Shown: positions 1 through 7,448 of the stretch, piece by piece
Numbering within the stretch: the stretch's first letter is position 1
Layout: every line of letters begins with the position of its first letter
Assembly: GCA_040403075.1 (NCBI GenBank)
Contig: JBBALJ010000003.1
Location: forward strand, 14,247-78,246
Origin: RGVD01 sp040403075
Lineage (GTDB): Bacteria; Bacteroidota; Bacteroidia; UKL13-3
Direction: 5' to 3'
Length of the DNA: 64,000 bases
Program-made: the position numbers and the translations under genes
The notes under the pieces: model-generated
Database searches by the model: none
Seen by the model: the letters and a program-made list of their open reading frames with translations, nothing else
What the model was told of the DNA's origin: nothing

Positions 1-101
1 GGGCAAAGCACAGTACCATTTAGATCTTTCATTACGGTTGGTAGTGGAACATGTTTTCCGCAGCACTTACATTCTTTTGCTTTTTCTTGATACTCGCTCA
101 T
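1..101 (-). CDS. Small zinc-binding protein, 3' end outside window
   Basis: The ATG at 101 overlaps the terminase stop as ATGA and has a GGAGA ribosome site six bases upstream, so the start is well supported. About 33 codons are visible before the window ends. The N-terminal half carries a C-x-C-C-x2-H cluster followed by a proline/leucine stretch and a further Cys, which looks like a small zinc ribbon. Function is unknown. It is one of several tiny Cys-rich proteins in this phage, and tight coupling to terL suggests co-translation. Confidence 0.6.
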   Translation of the reverse strand, partial: MSEYQEKAKECKCCGKHVPLPTVMKDLNGTVLC

Positions 102-1894
102 ATTATCTCCATATTTTCTATTGCTTCCGACAATCTATCTGGCATTCTTGGCGGTCTAATCATATTAAGTGAAGTTTCTTTATCATCAACTATAAAGTCA
201 TTATCATAACTCATTGATTCATAAGTATGAATATTTATTTCAGAATTATTGTCTGGTCTGGTTCTACTGATAGAATTAAATATAGAACCGCAAACTGCAT
301 CTGCTAAGTCTTTTGAGCCTTTTCTTGGGTGATCAACTTTATCTCTCATTATTTTAAGCTGTAATAACTCATCAATAAGCAAAGGTATGTGGGGGCCAGA
401 AAGTCTTTCTTCTAGAACAACCATAGCCATATCATCATAATGTTTTTTAGCAACAGATAGAATTTCTGTATTGATGCCATATTGTTTTAGTTGTTGCATC
501 ATATCATGAGAATTCCATCTGTCAAAAGTACACACGCTTATATTAAATCCTCGTGTTTTTAACAATAAAATATAATCTTTTACTTCAGTAAAGTCAACAG
601 ATTTATCTGCGGTTGGTGTCCAGTACCTAACTGCATCAACCTCTACAATAGGTGCAAGCTGGGAGTAATTGTCTGTAACCTTTACGTTGACCCATTTGTT
701 TACATGAGCCATTGCAACTGCACAATGGTCATGCTTTTGCGCTAAGTCAACATGTATAAAGTATTTTTTTTCTATATCTGGCTGAAACCACTCTTCAAGT
801 CTTCCAAATTTATCAACTGCAATGCCAGTATTATTAAAAGCTTTTTCAACTTTTTCTCTGGATTTAAAAAAAGCATCAATCATTTCTGGTGGCATGCAGG
901 CAAATCTTCCTAGTGCGTCTAAACTATTTTTATAAAAAGCTGTCTTAAAATCTTCAATGCTTCTTGTAGGATTTACTTCCCATGTAGGCCTCTTTAATGC
1001 GAAGACCTTGGGTATAAGGTAAGACTTAATATGATCCTCTTCCCATTCAACAGTAACTTCATTCCCTTCTGTTCCATCTGGCAAATCCTCATCCATTTTT
1101 AAAATTTCTGATCTAATTATTATTTCTTTTTCTGCAATTACGGATTCATAAAATTTTTGTATGGGATCATTTTTAAATCGTGGAAAAGAAAGCAGAATTA
1201 CTTTACCAAAGTCTGGGAATCTTGAGTCTACAGATGCACGGTACATTTCGTATATGGCATCAGCAGTTTTGGCTTGATCATGGCCAGTTGTATTTTCAAT
1301 TGCAAATCCTGATATTTCATCTAAGATAACAACAATAACGTTATAGCCTTCCCATGCTTCACGCTCTGAGTGACCAGAGTGCACTGTAATAGCTTTATCA
1401 AATTTCATTTCGGAAGCCTTAGCTTCATACTTCCCTGCAAACCAGGGTGATTTATCGATTCTTGTTTTAAATCCTTTGAAGAAAACATTATTTGCCTGCT
1501 GAGAGTTAATTGCAATATTAATAATATCTATTGCATCTCCAGGAGGTTTGCCATAATATGTTGCTGGATCTTTTAAGCATAATAGTAAATACACTATATA
1601 AGCAACTGCAATAGTAGAGCAATAATCTTTTCCAGAACCCTTACCTAACTGAGCTATAACTTCAGTGGCAGTTTGTTTAGCAATTTCTTTACCACGTTCT
1701 TCTCCAAATAATTTTATAAGAGTTGTCTCTTTATATATTTGTGAACTTTTTTCAATTAGTAAATATTGAAGTTCTGATAATGGAGGCAATGCAAGGTACT
1801 TGGGGCTAGTAACAAACTCTTCCAGCTGGACTGGCTTCTCATCAAACTCTTCTCCGTCGAGAAGATCAATTAGATCTCCAAACTCAAACGACAT
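98..1894 (-). CDS. terL: Terminase large subunit
   Basis: ATPase-nuclease motor that packages phage DNA into the prohead through the portal. The protein has 598 residues, a normal TerL length. A Walker A loop (LGKGSGKD) lies near residue 83-90 and a Walker B strand (VVILDE) near 190. The C-terminal RNase H-like nuclease shows a first acidic residue in IHVDLAQ, a second in TFDRWN and a third in KDLADAV. An AGAGGA ribosome site precedes the ATG, and the gene overlaps the upstream small-subunit gene by 11 bases. Its position after the replication genes, about 41 kb from the portal, is unusual. Confidence 0.93.
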   Translation of the reverse strand: MSFEFGDLIDLLDGEEFDEKPVQLEEFVTSPKYLALPPLSELQYLLIEKSSQIYKETTLIKLFGEERGKEIAKQTATEVIAQLGKGSGKDYCSTIAVAYIVYLLLCLKDPATYYGKPPGDAIDIINIAINSQQANNVFFKGFKTRIDKSPWFAGKYEAKASEMKFDKAITVHSGHSEREAWEGYNVIVVILDEISGFAIENTTGHDQAKTADAIYEMYRASVDSRFPDFGKVILLSFPRFKNDPIQKFYESVIAEKEIIIRSEILKMDEDLPDGTEGNEVTVEWEEDHIKSYLIPKVFALKRPTWEVNPTRSIEDFKTAFYKNSLDALGRFACMPPEMIDAFFKSREKVEKAFNNTGIAVDKFGRLEEWFQPDIEKKYFIHVDLAQKHDHCAVAMAHVNKWVNVKVTDNYSQLAPIVEVDAVRYWTPTADKSVDFTEVKDYILLLKTRGFNISVCTFDRWNSHDMMQQLKQYGINTEILSVAKKHYDDMAMVVLEERLSGPHIPLLIDELLQLKIMRDKVDHPRKGSKDLADAVCGSIFNSISRTRPDNNSEINIHTYESMSYDNDFIVDDKETSLNMIRPPRMPDRLSEAIENMEII

Positions 1895-2420
1895 CTGAGT
1901 CCTCTATAACTACGGACTCAACAATTCCTGTTATTTGAGAAAGCCTTTTAGCAACGTCTAGTTTACATTTTGGGCATCCAGCAGTTACTTCTTTTAAAAT
2001 TCCAACTAAAATTTCTTGTTTTCTTTCAGTTTCTGCAATTTGAGATGCTATTTCATTGCTTTCTAAAACACCGACTGCTTGAAGCATTGCTATTCTTTTT
2101 GTTTCAATATCTGCAATTAGTTTTAAGGCTGCAGCTTTTACATTAAGTTGTCCTTGGGTATCTGCATCTTCTACAGTTTTCCAAGCCTCTTTAATAAGCA
2201 TTGCGTAGTGTTGATCTGCACCTGATATGGCTTCTTTAGCTCTGCCTCTTAAGCTTACATCATTATGAACTACTTCTTTCCATTCATCAATAAGCTCTAC
2301 AACTTCCGCCCTTTTAAATCCAGTGGAGTTTGCTATCTGTGTGGGGCTATTGCCCTTAAGCAGCTCTTCAACCACCTTATTCATGCGGTCAAAATGTACT
2401 GCTGGCTCTATTTCATTCAT
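1884..2420 (-). CDS. Probable terminase small subunit (HTH protein)
   Basis: A 178-residue protein just before terL. Its N-terminal half has a helix-turn-helix (around the GNSPTQIANSTG segment), as expected for a DNA-recognising small terminase subunit. A long helical middle and a C-x2-C pair near the C-terminus follow. I prefer the ATG at 2420 over an upstream in-frame start at 2456 because a good promoter (-10 at 2428-2433) occupies the intervening bases and would make a nearly leaderless mRNA beginning at this ATG. The call rests on position plus HTH; no closer family is recognised. Confidence 0.65.
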   Translation of the reverse strand: MNEIEPAVHFDRMNKVVEELLKGNSPTQIANSTGFKRAEVVELIDEWKEVVHNDVSLRGRAKEAISGADQHYAMLIKEAWKTVEDADTQGQLNVKAAALKLIADIETKRIAMLQAVGVLESNEIASQIAETERKQEILVGILKEVTAGCPKCKLDVAKRLSQITGIVESVVIEDSDVV

Positions 2421-2427
2421 ATAATAG

Positions 2428-2456
2428 ATTATACTTCTAGTTGACTGAAATTGCAA
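2428..2456 (-). promoter_or_regulatory. Promoter of terminase operon, leaderless type
   Basis: TTGCAA (2451-2456), a 17-base spacer and a perfect TATAAT (2428-2433). The hexamer ends seven bases before the ATG at 2420, so the predicted start site coincides with the start codon. The promoter lies inside the 3' end of the upstream gene. Confidence 0.7.
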
Positions 2457-2778
2457 CCTTGTTAGCTATTTTAAGCAATATTAAGTATCCAATTAGATCA
2501 TCAATATCGTTATCTCCAGGGAATGCTTGATCATTTTGAATTCTATTTAGTTTATCATCAATACGAACTCTAATCTGTTCTTTTGAATCAGCTTTTGAAA
2601 ATATACGAATTGGGTCTAATGCAGAATTACCGTAAGATATATTTTTTTGAATTAGCATGCCAGCCATCTCAAGACATTCTGTAATAATCTTTTGCCCAGA
2701 TGGTGCATTTGTTGCTATTAGTTGTAAGTCTGTAACCCACATCTGATAACCTTTATCTTTTTCAGGATATCCCGCCAT
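2437..2778 (-). CDS. Nmad1-like / all-alpha NTP pyrophosphohydrolase-like protein
   Basis: A 113-residue mostly helical protein. The segment KNxSYGxSALxPxRIFSK, then IRVRIDDKLxRI, then DDLIGYLILL is a pattern I associate with the Nmad1/DUF1599-type family linked to nucleotide modification and related to MazG-like phosphohydrolases. The assignment is from memory of the pattern. The ATG at 2778 is chosen over one at 2790 because GGAGA lies six bases upstream of it. It overlaps the methyltransferase stop by 17 bases and carries the terminase promoter in its last codons. Confidence 0.55.
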   Translation of the reverse strand: MAGYPEKDKGYQMWVTDLQLIATNAPSGQKIITECLEMAGMLIQKNISYGNSALDPIRIFSKADSKEQIRVRIDDKLNRIQNDQAFPGDNDIDDLIGYLILLKIANKVAISVN

Positions 2779-3424
2779 TATTTTCTCCATCTCTAGTATA
2801 TAGTCTAATTACCTTATCTCCAAAGGCACCTAGTATTTCAAAATTAAAATTAAATGGGCTTGAAGATAAATCTATAGACCTGTATCCAGCATAAACATCT
2901 TCTTCATTATTTACCTCTTGCATGTCATCACAGAATAATGCATATTTAGATTTTCTCATTATTTTGCTAACTATATTATATATAGATAAATTTGGCAAGT
3001 GCTGTAGTACATCTTTTATTATTATAAGATCCACGTCATTTATAGACATTGACTCAAAGTCACCCTGAATAAATTTTATATTTTCAGAAGAATTTAAAAC
3101 AGTTTCTTTAAATATTACTGAACTAATTTCTATTCCAGTATAATTTATTCCATTTAAATTTAACTTTTTCCCTATCCTCCAATCACCACAGCCAACATCA
3201 ATCACAGTATTTACATCATCTTTTGATAAAAAGGAATTAACAACATCTATCCAGGGCTTTGCAAAATCTGGATCCGAGCCTGGGCCACTTTTATATCCCC
3301 AGTGGCTTTCATTGTAAACTTTATCAAATCTTTCTGATCTGCTAATGTTCCTTTTTTCTTTTAAAATATTTAAAACAAAAGACTCTTGGTCTGCTTGGCT
3401 GTAGCTTTCTTTATAAATTTTCAT
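2762..3424 (-). CDS. Class I SAM-dependent methyltransferase
   Basis: A 220-residue Rossmann-fold methyltransferase. The SAM-binding motif I is VIDVGCGDW (about residues 74-82), followed by the acidic strand end YTGIEIS near 95-101. An SGPGSD loop lies upstream, as seen in sugar- and small-molecule-type methyltransferases. There is no DNA methylase catalytic motif (no DPPY or PC), so a DNA base is not an obvious substrate. The ATG overlaps the stop of the small HTH gene as ATGA, implying translational coupling. The substrate is unknown; it may pair with the glycosyltransferase two genes upstream. Confidence 0.75.
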   Translation of the reverse strand: MKIYKESYSQADQESFVLNILKEKRNISRSERFDKVYNESHWGYKSGPGSDPDFAKPWIDVVNSFLSKDDVNTVIDVGCGDWRIGKKLNLNGINYTGIEISSVIFKETVLNSSENIKFIQGDFESMSINDVDLIIIKDVLQHLPNLSIYNIVSKIMRKSKYALFCDDMQEVNNEEDVYAGYRSIDLSSSPFNFNFEILGAFGDKVIRLYTRDGENNGGIS

Positions 3425-3570
3425 CTTTTTTTAATTAACCCAAACTGTACTAGGTACCTCTGTATTGTCATTACGGAAGTTCCGCATTCTTCAGCAATTT
3501 CAGTAACTGTCTTTTTTTGCACAACATATCTTCTATGAAGCCAGTCCTTACTTTGATAAAACTTTAACAT
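3421..3570 (-). CDS. 49-residue helix-turn-helix microprotein
   Basis: A short gene found by reading the gap between its neighbours. GGAGG lies nine bases before the ATG at 3570. The gene overlaps the upstream stop by 7 bases and ends in an ATGA overlap with the methyltransferase. It encodes a basic protein with a clear HTH: KKTVTEIAEECGTSVMTIQR and a following Leu/Gly segment, resembling the HTH unit of resolvases or homing-type accessory proteins. Probably a small DNA-binding regulator or a partner of terminase; no exact family is recognised. Confidence 0.7.
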   Translation of the reverse strand: MLKFYQSKDWLHRRYVVQKKTVTEIAEECGTSVMTIQRYLVQFGLIKKR

Positions 3571-3908
3571 ATCTTGAATCCTCCACAAGATTCAAGAAAG
3601 ATTCTAAAGTCGTTAAAATCTGTAATGTCTGGAACAGATATGCCATTTAATACTAGATTTTCATATATATAATCTTTTAAAGCATTTGATGTGCCGTCTA
3701 GTTCAGAAACTATTTTATTTGCAAGCTTTTGAGATCTATCTTCATTTAGTCCATCTTCATCATTTGAATATCCATACTCAACCTCTTTAGCAATCTCTGG
3801 ATATAAAAGCGATATTGCATCCCACATATGATGCCAACAAACAATGTTTCTTCTAAAATGTCTTCCTTCTATTTCAACAGGCTCTAAACCAATTAAATCC
3901 ATTGCCAT
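3564..3908 (-). CDS. Conserved-looking hypothetical protein
   Basis: A 114-residue soluble protein I do not recognise. It contains a Trp/His cluster (IVCWHHMWDAI), an acidic middle and a DRSxKLA helix. The ATG at 3908 shares its A with the glycosyltransferase stop (TAATG) and has GGAG seven bases upstream. An in-frame GTG at 3920 is less likely. No membrane segment or cysteine cluster is present. It lies in the operon between the glycosyltransferase and the HTH microprotein. Confidence 0.6.
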   Translation of the reverse strand: MAMDLIGLEPVEIEGRHFRRNIVCWHHMWDAISLLYPEIAKEVEYGYSNDEDGLNEDRSQKLANKIVSELDGTSNALKDYIYENLVLNGISVPDITDFNDFRIFLESCGGFKIC

Positions 3909-4762
3909 TATTTGCTCCACCCAAAAGAACTATACGATTTATTTTTAAGTTTAATTTTTATGTCTGCATACTCATAGCTAATGTTATCGCATTTATGTCC
4001 CATTATATTATTAATTATATTTTTATCAATTGTATTATCTGACCAACGCCAGGCTGCTGTAAAATGTCTTGCAACATTATTGTATGTCCAAAAATATAAC
4101 TTAACTTTATTTTCTAAACAATTTGAGTGTTGATTAAATAACATAATTGCATCTTCAATACTAATACTTTTTGATTCGGCAAAATCTTTATCCGCATTTG
4201 TTTTTGCAGCAGTTATATCAATTAAATCCTTTGCGGCAGTTCCTAAAACATTTTCTATTGATTTTTGAAAGGCTGTTGGCCCAGTTAAATCTGTTTTAAT
4301 TAATTTTTTATTGGATGGATACATGTCATAATTGTCTAATATATGATTAATTAAATCATTTAATATTGGATGATTAGCAATAGAGGCAAATCCCCACTGA
4401 GTAAATAACGCATCTGGAACTAGATCTAAAGTTGTTATAAAATTATGTGACATATCTAATTCGCTTAAAATTGGTTTTCTACATACAGTATCTATATCCA
4501 TGTATATTCCGCCAAGCTTATTTACAATTAGGTATCTCCACCAGTCACCCTTCATTGCTTTATGCTTAAGGCCAGAGTATATATCGGCATGTCTCTTGTC
4601 ATAATTTTCTAAAATAAACTCATAGCATTGCTTTTCGCTCATGTAAACATATTCAAATTCTGGATTTTTTTCCTGCCATGTTTCGGTACAATTTTTAATG
4701 TATGAAGGAAGCTCTGAATAATCACATGCATATGTTTGAAAAATTGTTTTAGGTATCATCAT
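3908..4762 (-). CDS. Glycosyltransferase, DxD sugar-transferase type (GT32-like)
   Basis: A 284-residue enzyme predicted to transfer a sugar from a nucleotide donor. It begins with the IPKxIFQTY strand, has the helix-rich NPEFEYVYMSE region, and then GDWWRYxxxxKLGGIYMDIDT with the metal-binding DxD at D89/D91. This order matches the Gly_transf_sug / OCH1-like fold. Two adjacent ATGs (4762, 4759) follow GGAGAG; the first makes an ATGA overlap with the resolvase gene. The acceptor is unknown: DNA, host glycan or a virion protein are all possible. It is unusual among replication genes. Confidence 0.8.
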   Translation of the reverse strand: MMIPKTIFQTYACDYSELPSYIKNCTETWQEKNPEFEYVYMSEKQCYEFILENYDKRHADIYSGLKHKAMKGDWWRYLIVNKLGGIYMDIDTVCRKPILSELDMSHNFITTLDLVPDALFTQWGFASIANHPILNDLINHILDNYDMYPSNKKLIKTDLTGPTAFQKSIENVLGTAAKDLIDITAAKTNADKDFAESKSISIEDAIMLFNQHSNCLENKVKLYFWTYNNVARHFTAAWRWSDNTIDKNIINNIMGHKCDNISYEYADIKIKLKNKSYSSFGWSK

Positions 4763-5325
4763 CTCTCCGTTAAAACTTGGTTTGAATAATGTGCAATGCC
4801 AAATGCATCTGCAACATCAAAATCGTCTAGCTCTAGTCCATATTTATTATTAAAGTAATCAATGGTTCTTTGTTTACGCATATTACGCAATTTATTTTTG
4901 TACCAAGATTCGGCGTACCCTGGGTTTGCTAATCTTATTGCAGACTTCTCATCCTTTGTCGGATTTTTGTTGCCAATGTATGCCTGCCACGAGGATGGAC
5001 TAATAGTAATAACCTTAGCACCAGTAGACATAAGCTCAGCAATAACAACTCCATAGACATAAGACAATTTTATCACAGCATCTGGCGATCTGACAAGTAT
5101 TGCGCCTTCAACAACAATATAATCACTCTTTAATTCTTCTAGCATTGCATGAGTTTTAACTTTAGCGTCATGGATCTTTTCAAAAATGTCATTGCCTTTA
5201 AGTTCTATTTTCCCCCATTTTAATGGCTTATCGTTTTCCATAAGGCAAAAAGCAATTGAATTTGTAGATGCATCTATGCCCAAAACCCTGTGGGCTTTTG
5301 TTTTTACTAGGCTAGCTAATGTCAT
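4759..5325 (-). CDS. ruvC: RuvC-like Holliday junction resolvase
   Basis: A 188-residue RNase H-fold nuclease that would cut branched recombination or packaging intermediates. Acidic catalytic residues are visible at D18 (VLGIDAST), E73 (IVVEGA) and D170/D173 (DDFDVADAFGIAHY), the RuvC arrangement. The ATG at 5325 has AAGGA upstream; a TTG one codon earlier is less likely. It overlaps the upstream zinc protein by 14 bases and couples to the glycosyltransferase by ATGA. Confidence 0.85.
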   Translation of the reverse strand: MTLASLVKTKAHRVLGIDASTNSIAFCLMENDKPLKWGKIELKGNDIFEKIHDAKVKTHAMLEELKSDYIVVEGAILVRSPDAVIKLSYVYGVVIAELMSTGAKVITISPSSWQAYIGNKNPTKDEKSAIRLANPGYAESWYKNKLRNMRKQRTIDYFNNKYGLELDDFDVADAFGIAHYSNQVLTER

Positions 5326-5593
5326 CAATCATCCTTAATAAACTATCTCTTTGATCAGAGTTTTTACGCTTTTCGCATATTGAACACATTTCTTGATTGT
5401 GATATACGCTTAGCTGAGTTTTACATTTTTTGCATTTTCTTATTACTGTTCCATTTCTAATTGCCTTTTTTTCATAATACTTTTCCATAATTCTTTTATT
5501 TGTTGCAACTCTACAGCATTCATCACAACAATATTTTTGATTATGAGTCTTAGCGTCAAATTCTTTTTGACAATCTTTATTAAAACAAATCAT
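5312..5593 (-). CDS. Double zinc-cluster protein
   Basis: A 93-residue basic protein with two cysteine groups. The first is C-x4-C followed by C-C-x2-C-C (residues about 3-27). The second is C-x2-C and C-x2-C (about 54-73) in a zinc-ribbon spacing. Between them lies a basic helix. Such arrangements usually bind nucleic acid. The ATG is coupled to the Cas4-like nuclease stop by ATGA, and the 3' end overlaps the resolvase start, so a role with those nucleases is plausible but unproven. Confidence 0.65.
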   Translation of the reverse strand: MICFNKDCQKEFDAKTHNQKYCCDECCRVATNKRIMEKYYEKKAIRNGTVIRKCKKCKTQLSVYHNQEMCSICEKRKNSDQRDSLLRMIDDIS

Positions 5594-6375
5594 ATTTTTG
5601 GAATCTCAAACTTTTCTATTTGAACTGTACCAGTTAATCCAGAATAACATTCTTTTTTGACTGGACAATATGTGCAAGGCATCTTTGATTTTGAAGCACC
5701 AGCTGGACGCATTGGAAGGTCTCCATCTTTAAAGTTATCCCAAACTTCACACATCCAAGTAAATGTATCTTCAATTATTTTAGTATTCTTTTCATTCATT
5801 GATACTGGAATAATTAATATTTCTTGAGTATTTTTATTTTCATAAAGAAAGAATCCTTCCTTAGCATTCTTTAACTTCATGTATGTAAGAATCTGAAGCA
5901 TGTGATTGGCTGTAGATTTCATTTCAGATTGACGAGTATCCCATACTTCTTGCTTGGCCGTCTTGATCTCACCAATTACTGTTTCTCCATCATATTCCAT
6001 AACTAAGTCAATAAAACCTCGGATAGGAGGATACTCATTAATAATTTCTTCTTCTTCCGACTTCCATTGTGGCATAGTTTTAATTAAATTTTGAAGTCTT
6101 TCGTGAGCCTGTGTGCCCTGCGCCATGTTTGCTACAGCAACAGCATCATTGTCATCAATAAATACTGCGCCAGAAAAAGCCATGTACCAATATCTAGGGC
6201 AAGTGCCATGTCCGTAGCCAAGTGAGCTTGGGCTAAATGATTTCTTTGTCATTTCGCCATCAGCACGTTTAGTATTCTTGTATGCATTATCTAAAAGCTG
6301 TGCAAATAATTCTGGGTCAAAGAACTTACCTGTGTGTTTTTTAAATTTAAGGTTCTTTACAATATCTCTACCCAT
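5590..6375 (-). CDS. Cas4/RecB-like PD-(D/E)XK exonuclease
   Basis: A 261-residue nuclease. The catalytic core is GFIDLV (D123) followed by IGEIKTAK (E136-x-K138). Four cysteines, C59 before the core and C234, C237 and C243 after it, match the iron-sulphur cluster pattern of Cas4 and AddB-type nucleases. It likely processes DNA ends for RecA-mediated recombination together with the RuvC-like protein. The start ATG follows the upstream stop by two bases. There is no CRISPR array in the window, so this is a phage recombination enzyme rather than an adaptation protein. Confidence 0.82.
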   Translation of the reverse strand: MGRDIVKNLKFKKHTGKFFDPELFAQLLDNAYKNTKRADGEMTKKSFSPSSLGYGHGTCPRYWYMAFSGAVFIDDNDAVAVANMAQGTQAHERLQNLIKTMPQWKSEEEEIINEYPPIRGFIDLVMEYDGETVIGEIKTAKQEVWDTRQSEMKSTANHMLQILTYMKLKNAKEGFFLYENKNTQEILIIPVSMNEKNTKIIEDTFTWMCEVWDNFKDGDLPMRPAGASKSKMPCTYCPVKKECYSGLTGTVQIEKFEIPKI

Positions 6376-6377
6376 TA

Positions 6378-6713
6378 TTAATTATACCTAACGACATATT
6401 TAAGTGCATCTACAAGTTTGTCTATGGACTCCTTTACTGAATAATAAACATTTTTTTTATTATTATTTACTGTACCAGCTTTATCTTTAGCAATAGTGGA
6501 ATAAACTGAAGCCATTACAGCAAATTTTGTAGACATGGCCTGAAGCTCCATAATTAAATGCGGTGCCTTTGCAGAAGGCACGTCTGGATTCATTAGTAGT
6601 TTTACTACAATTGCCATAGCTTTATCTAGGTGCTCATCTTTCATAAACTCATGAAGATCGTTAAATTCTGTAATGTCACTAATAAGCTCTAATGTATTTT
6701 TATCCTCTGTCAT
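6378..6713 (-). CDS. Hypothetical helical protein
   Basis: A 111-residue protein without cysteine clusters or membrane segments. The C-terminal part (KKNVYYSVKESIDKLVDALKY) forms an amphipathic helix with aromatic residues. AAGGA lies six bases before the ATG. It sits directly upstream of the Cas4-like nuclease and is probably co-translated with it. No family is recognised, and an accessory role in recombination is inferred only from position. Confidence 0.6.
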   Translation of the reverse strand: MTEDKNTLELISDITEFNDLHEFMKDEHLDKAMAIVVKLLMNPDVPSAKAPHLIMELQAMSTKFAVMASVYSTIAKDKAGTVNNNKKNVYYSVKESIDKLVDALKYVVRYN

Positions 6714-6804
6714 TTTTAATCCTTTTATCTAGTTTGTCTATGAACAACCCAATTGGGTAACCAACACTAAACCCTAACATTAATCCTAATAAAAAGGCAG
6801 TCAT
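6700..6804 (-). CDS. 34-residue single-span membrane microprotein
   Basis: Found by reading the gap. The ATG at 6804 shares its A with the stop of the XapX-like gene (TAATG). It encodes one hydrophobic segment of about 20 residues rich in Leu, Gly and Phe, followed by a charged tail (DKLDKRIKNDRG). A GAGAG upstream is a weak ribosome site, so translation probably depends on coupling. It may work with the XapX-like protein, for example in membrane modification or lysis, but nothing shows this directly. Confidence 0.55.
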   Translation of the reverse strand: MTAFLLGLMLGFSVGYPIGLFIDKLDKRIKNDRG

Positions 6805-6962
6805 TATAATACTCTCGCAATCAAGGCGTAGCCAATCCATATACCAACAATACCCATCACCCCTGCAAATACTGGTGGTGCTGGAACTGGTAGTTTAAAT
6901 ACAGCAAATACTGCACCAACTCCTGCTCCTGTTAATGTTGTTAAAAAAATTTCTTTAATCAT
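6804..6962 (-). CDS. XapX-like small membrane protein
   Basis: A 52-residue protein found between annotated neighbours. AGGA is five bases before the ATG at 6962, and the gene overlaps the upstream stop by eight bases. Two hydrophobic segments flank a KLPVPAPPVFAG motif and end in GIVGIWIGY, which is the signature of the XapX (DUF1427) family of short membrane proteins. The family's function is unknown. It is rare, as far as I know, in phage replication operons. Confidence 0.75.
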   Translation of the reverse strand: MIKEIFLTTLTGAGVGAVFAVFKLPVPAPPVFAGVMGIVGIWIGYALIARVL

Positions 6963-7260
6963 GGTTTTCCTCCCAGAATTGCATTAGTTCTTCTAACACA
7001 GTCCACTCAATAATTCCAAGTCGTACCTTAGAATCTTCGCCTATAATAATTTTTAATGCTGGGTGCATGTCTCTGCTTACTTTAAATGTATCAGTACATA
7101 TCTTTGACCAAACTGGTTTGTTTAGCGTAAAAGATTTTGAAGATTCTTTATAATCTACAAGAAACATTTTCCATTTAGCGTCACCTTTTTGATATTCACC
7201 ACGACCACTATTTTTTTGCGCCTTAGCTCCATCTCTTTTTACTTCAGCTCTTTCTGACAT
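6955..7260 (-). CDS. Possible PD-(D/E)XK resolvase-like protein
   Basis: A 101-residue protein. Near the N-terminus is KNSGRGE-x3-KGDA-x4-FLVDYKES: E22, D27 and the D36-x-K38 pair on a hydrophobic strand, which resembles the active site of archaeal Hjc-type and other small PD-(D/E)XK nucleases. The C-terminal half is helical with a basic middle. The ATG overlaps the upstream stop as TAATG, with no clear ribosome site. The nuclease assignment is tentative; the alternative is a small structural partner of the recombination genes. Confidence 0.45.
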   Translation of the reverse strand: MSERAEVKRDGAKAQKNSGRGEYQKGDAKWKMFLVDYKESSKSFTLNKPVWSKICTDTFKVSRDMHPALKIIIGEDSKVRLGIIEWTVLEELMQFWEENHD

Positions 7261-7448
7261 TACTGAATTTTAAATATTGTTTCATGGCCATTAGAACATC
7301 TCCATGACATTACTAACTCTATTGGATCCCAAAAAGCTCCGTTGACATTTTCATCGCAAGTGCTGCATGCTCTTAGTCCAGAAAGCTTTTCTAAATTGTA
7401 TTCTTTAAGTTCAGGCTTTGGTTTTAAAAACTCATCAAGATTTGGCAT
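7260..7448 (-). CDS. Small zinc-finger-like protein
   Basis: A 62-residue protein with a C28-x2-C31 pair and a C50-x3-H54 pair separated by a Trp-rich strand, consistent with a single zinc ribbon. It overlaps the 3' end of the RecA gene by 14 bases and couples to the next gene by TAATG. Function is not known. Confidence 0.6.
   Translation of the reverse strand: MPNLDEFLKPKPELKEYNLEKLSGLRACSTCDENVNGAFWDPIELVMSWRCSNGHETIFKIQ

Noticed and set aside
5590..6375. Cas4-like nuclease as part of a CRISPR system
   Set aside because: There is no repeat-spacer array and no Cas1, Cas2 or effector gene in the window. Phage Cas4-like nucleases commonly serve recombination.
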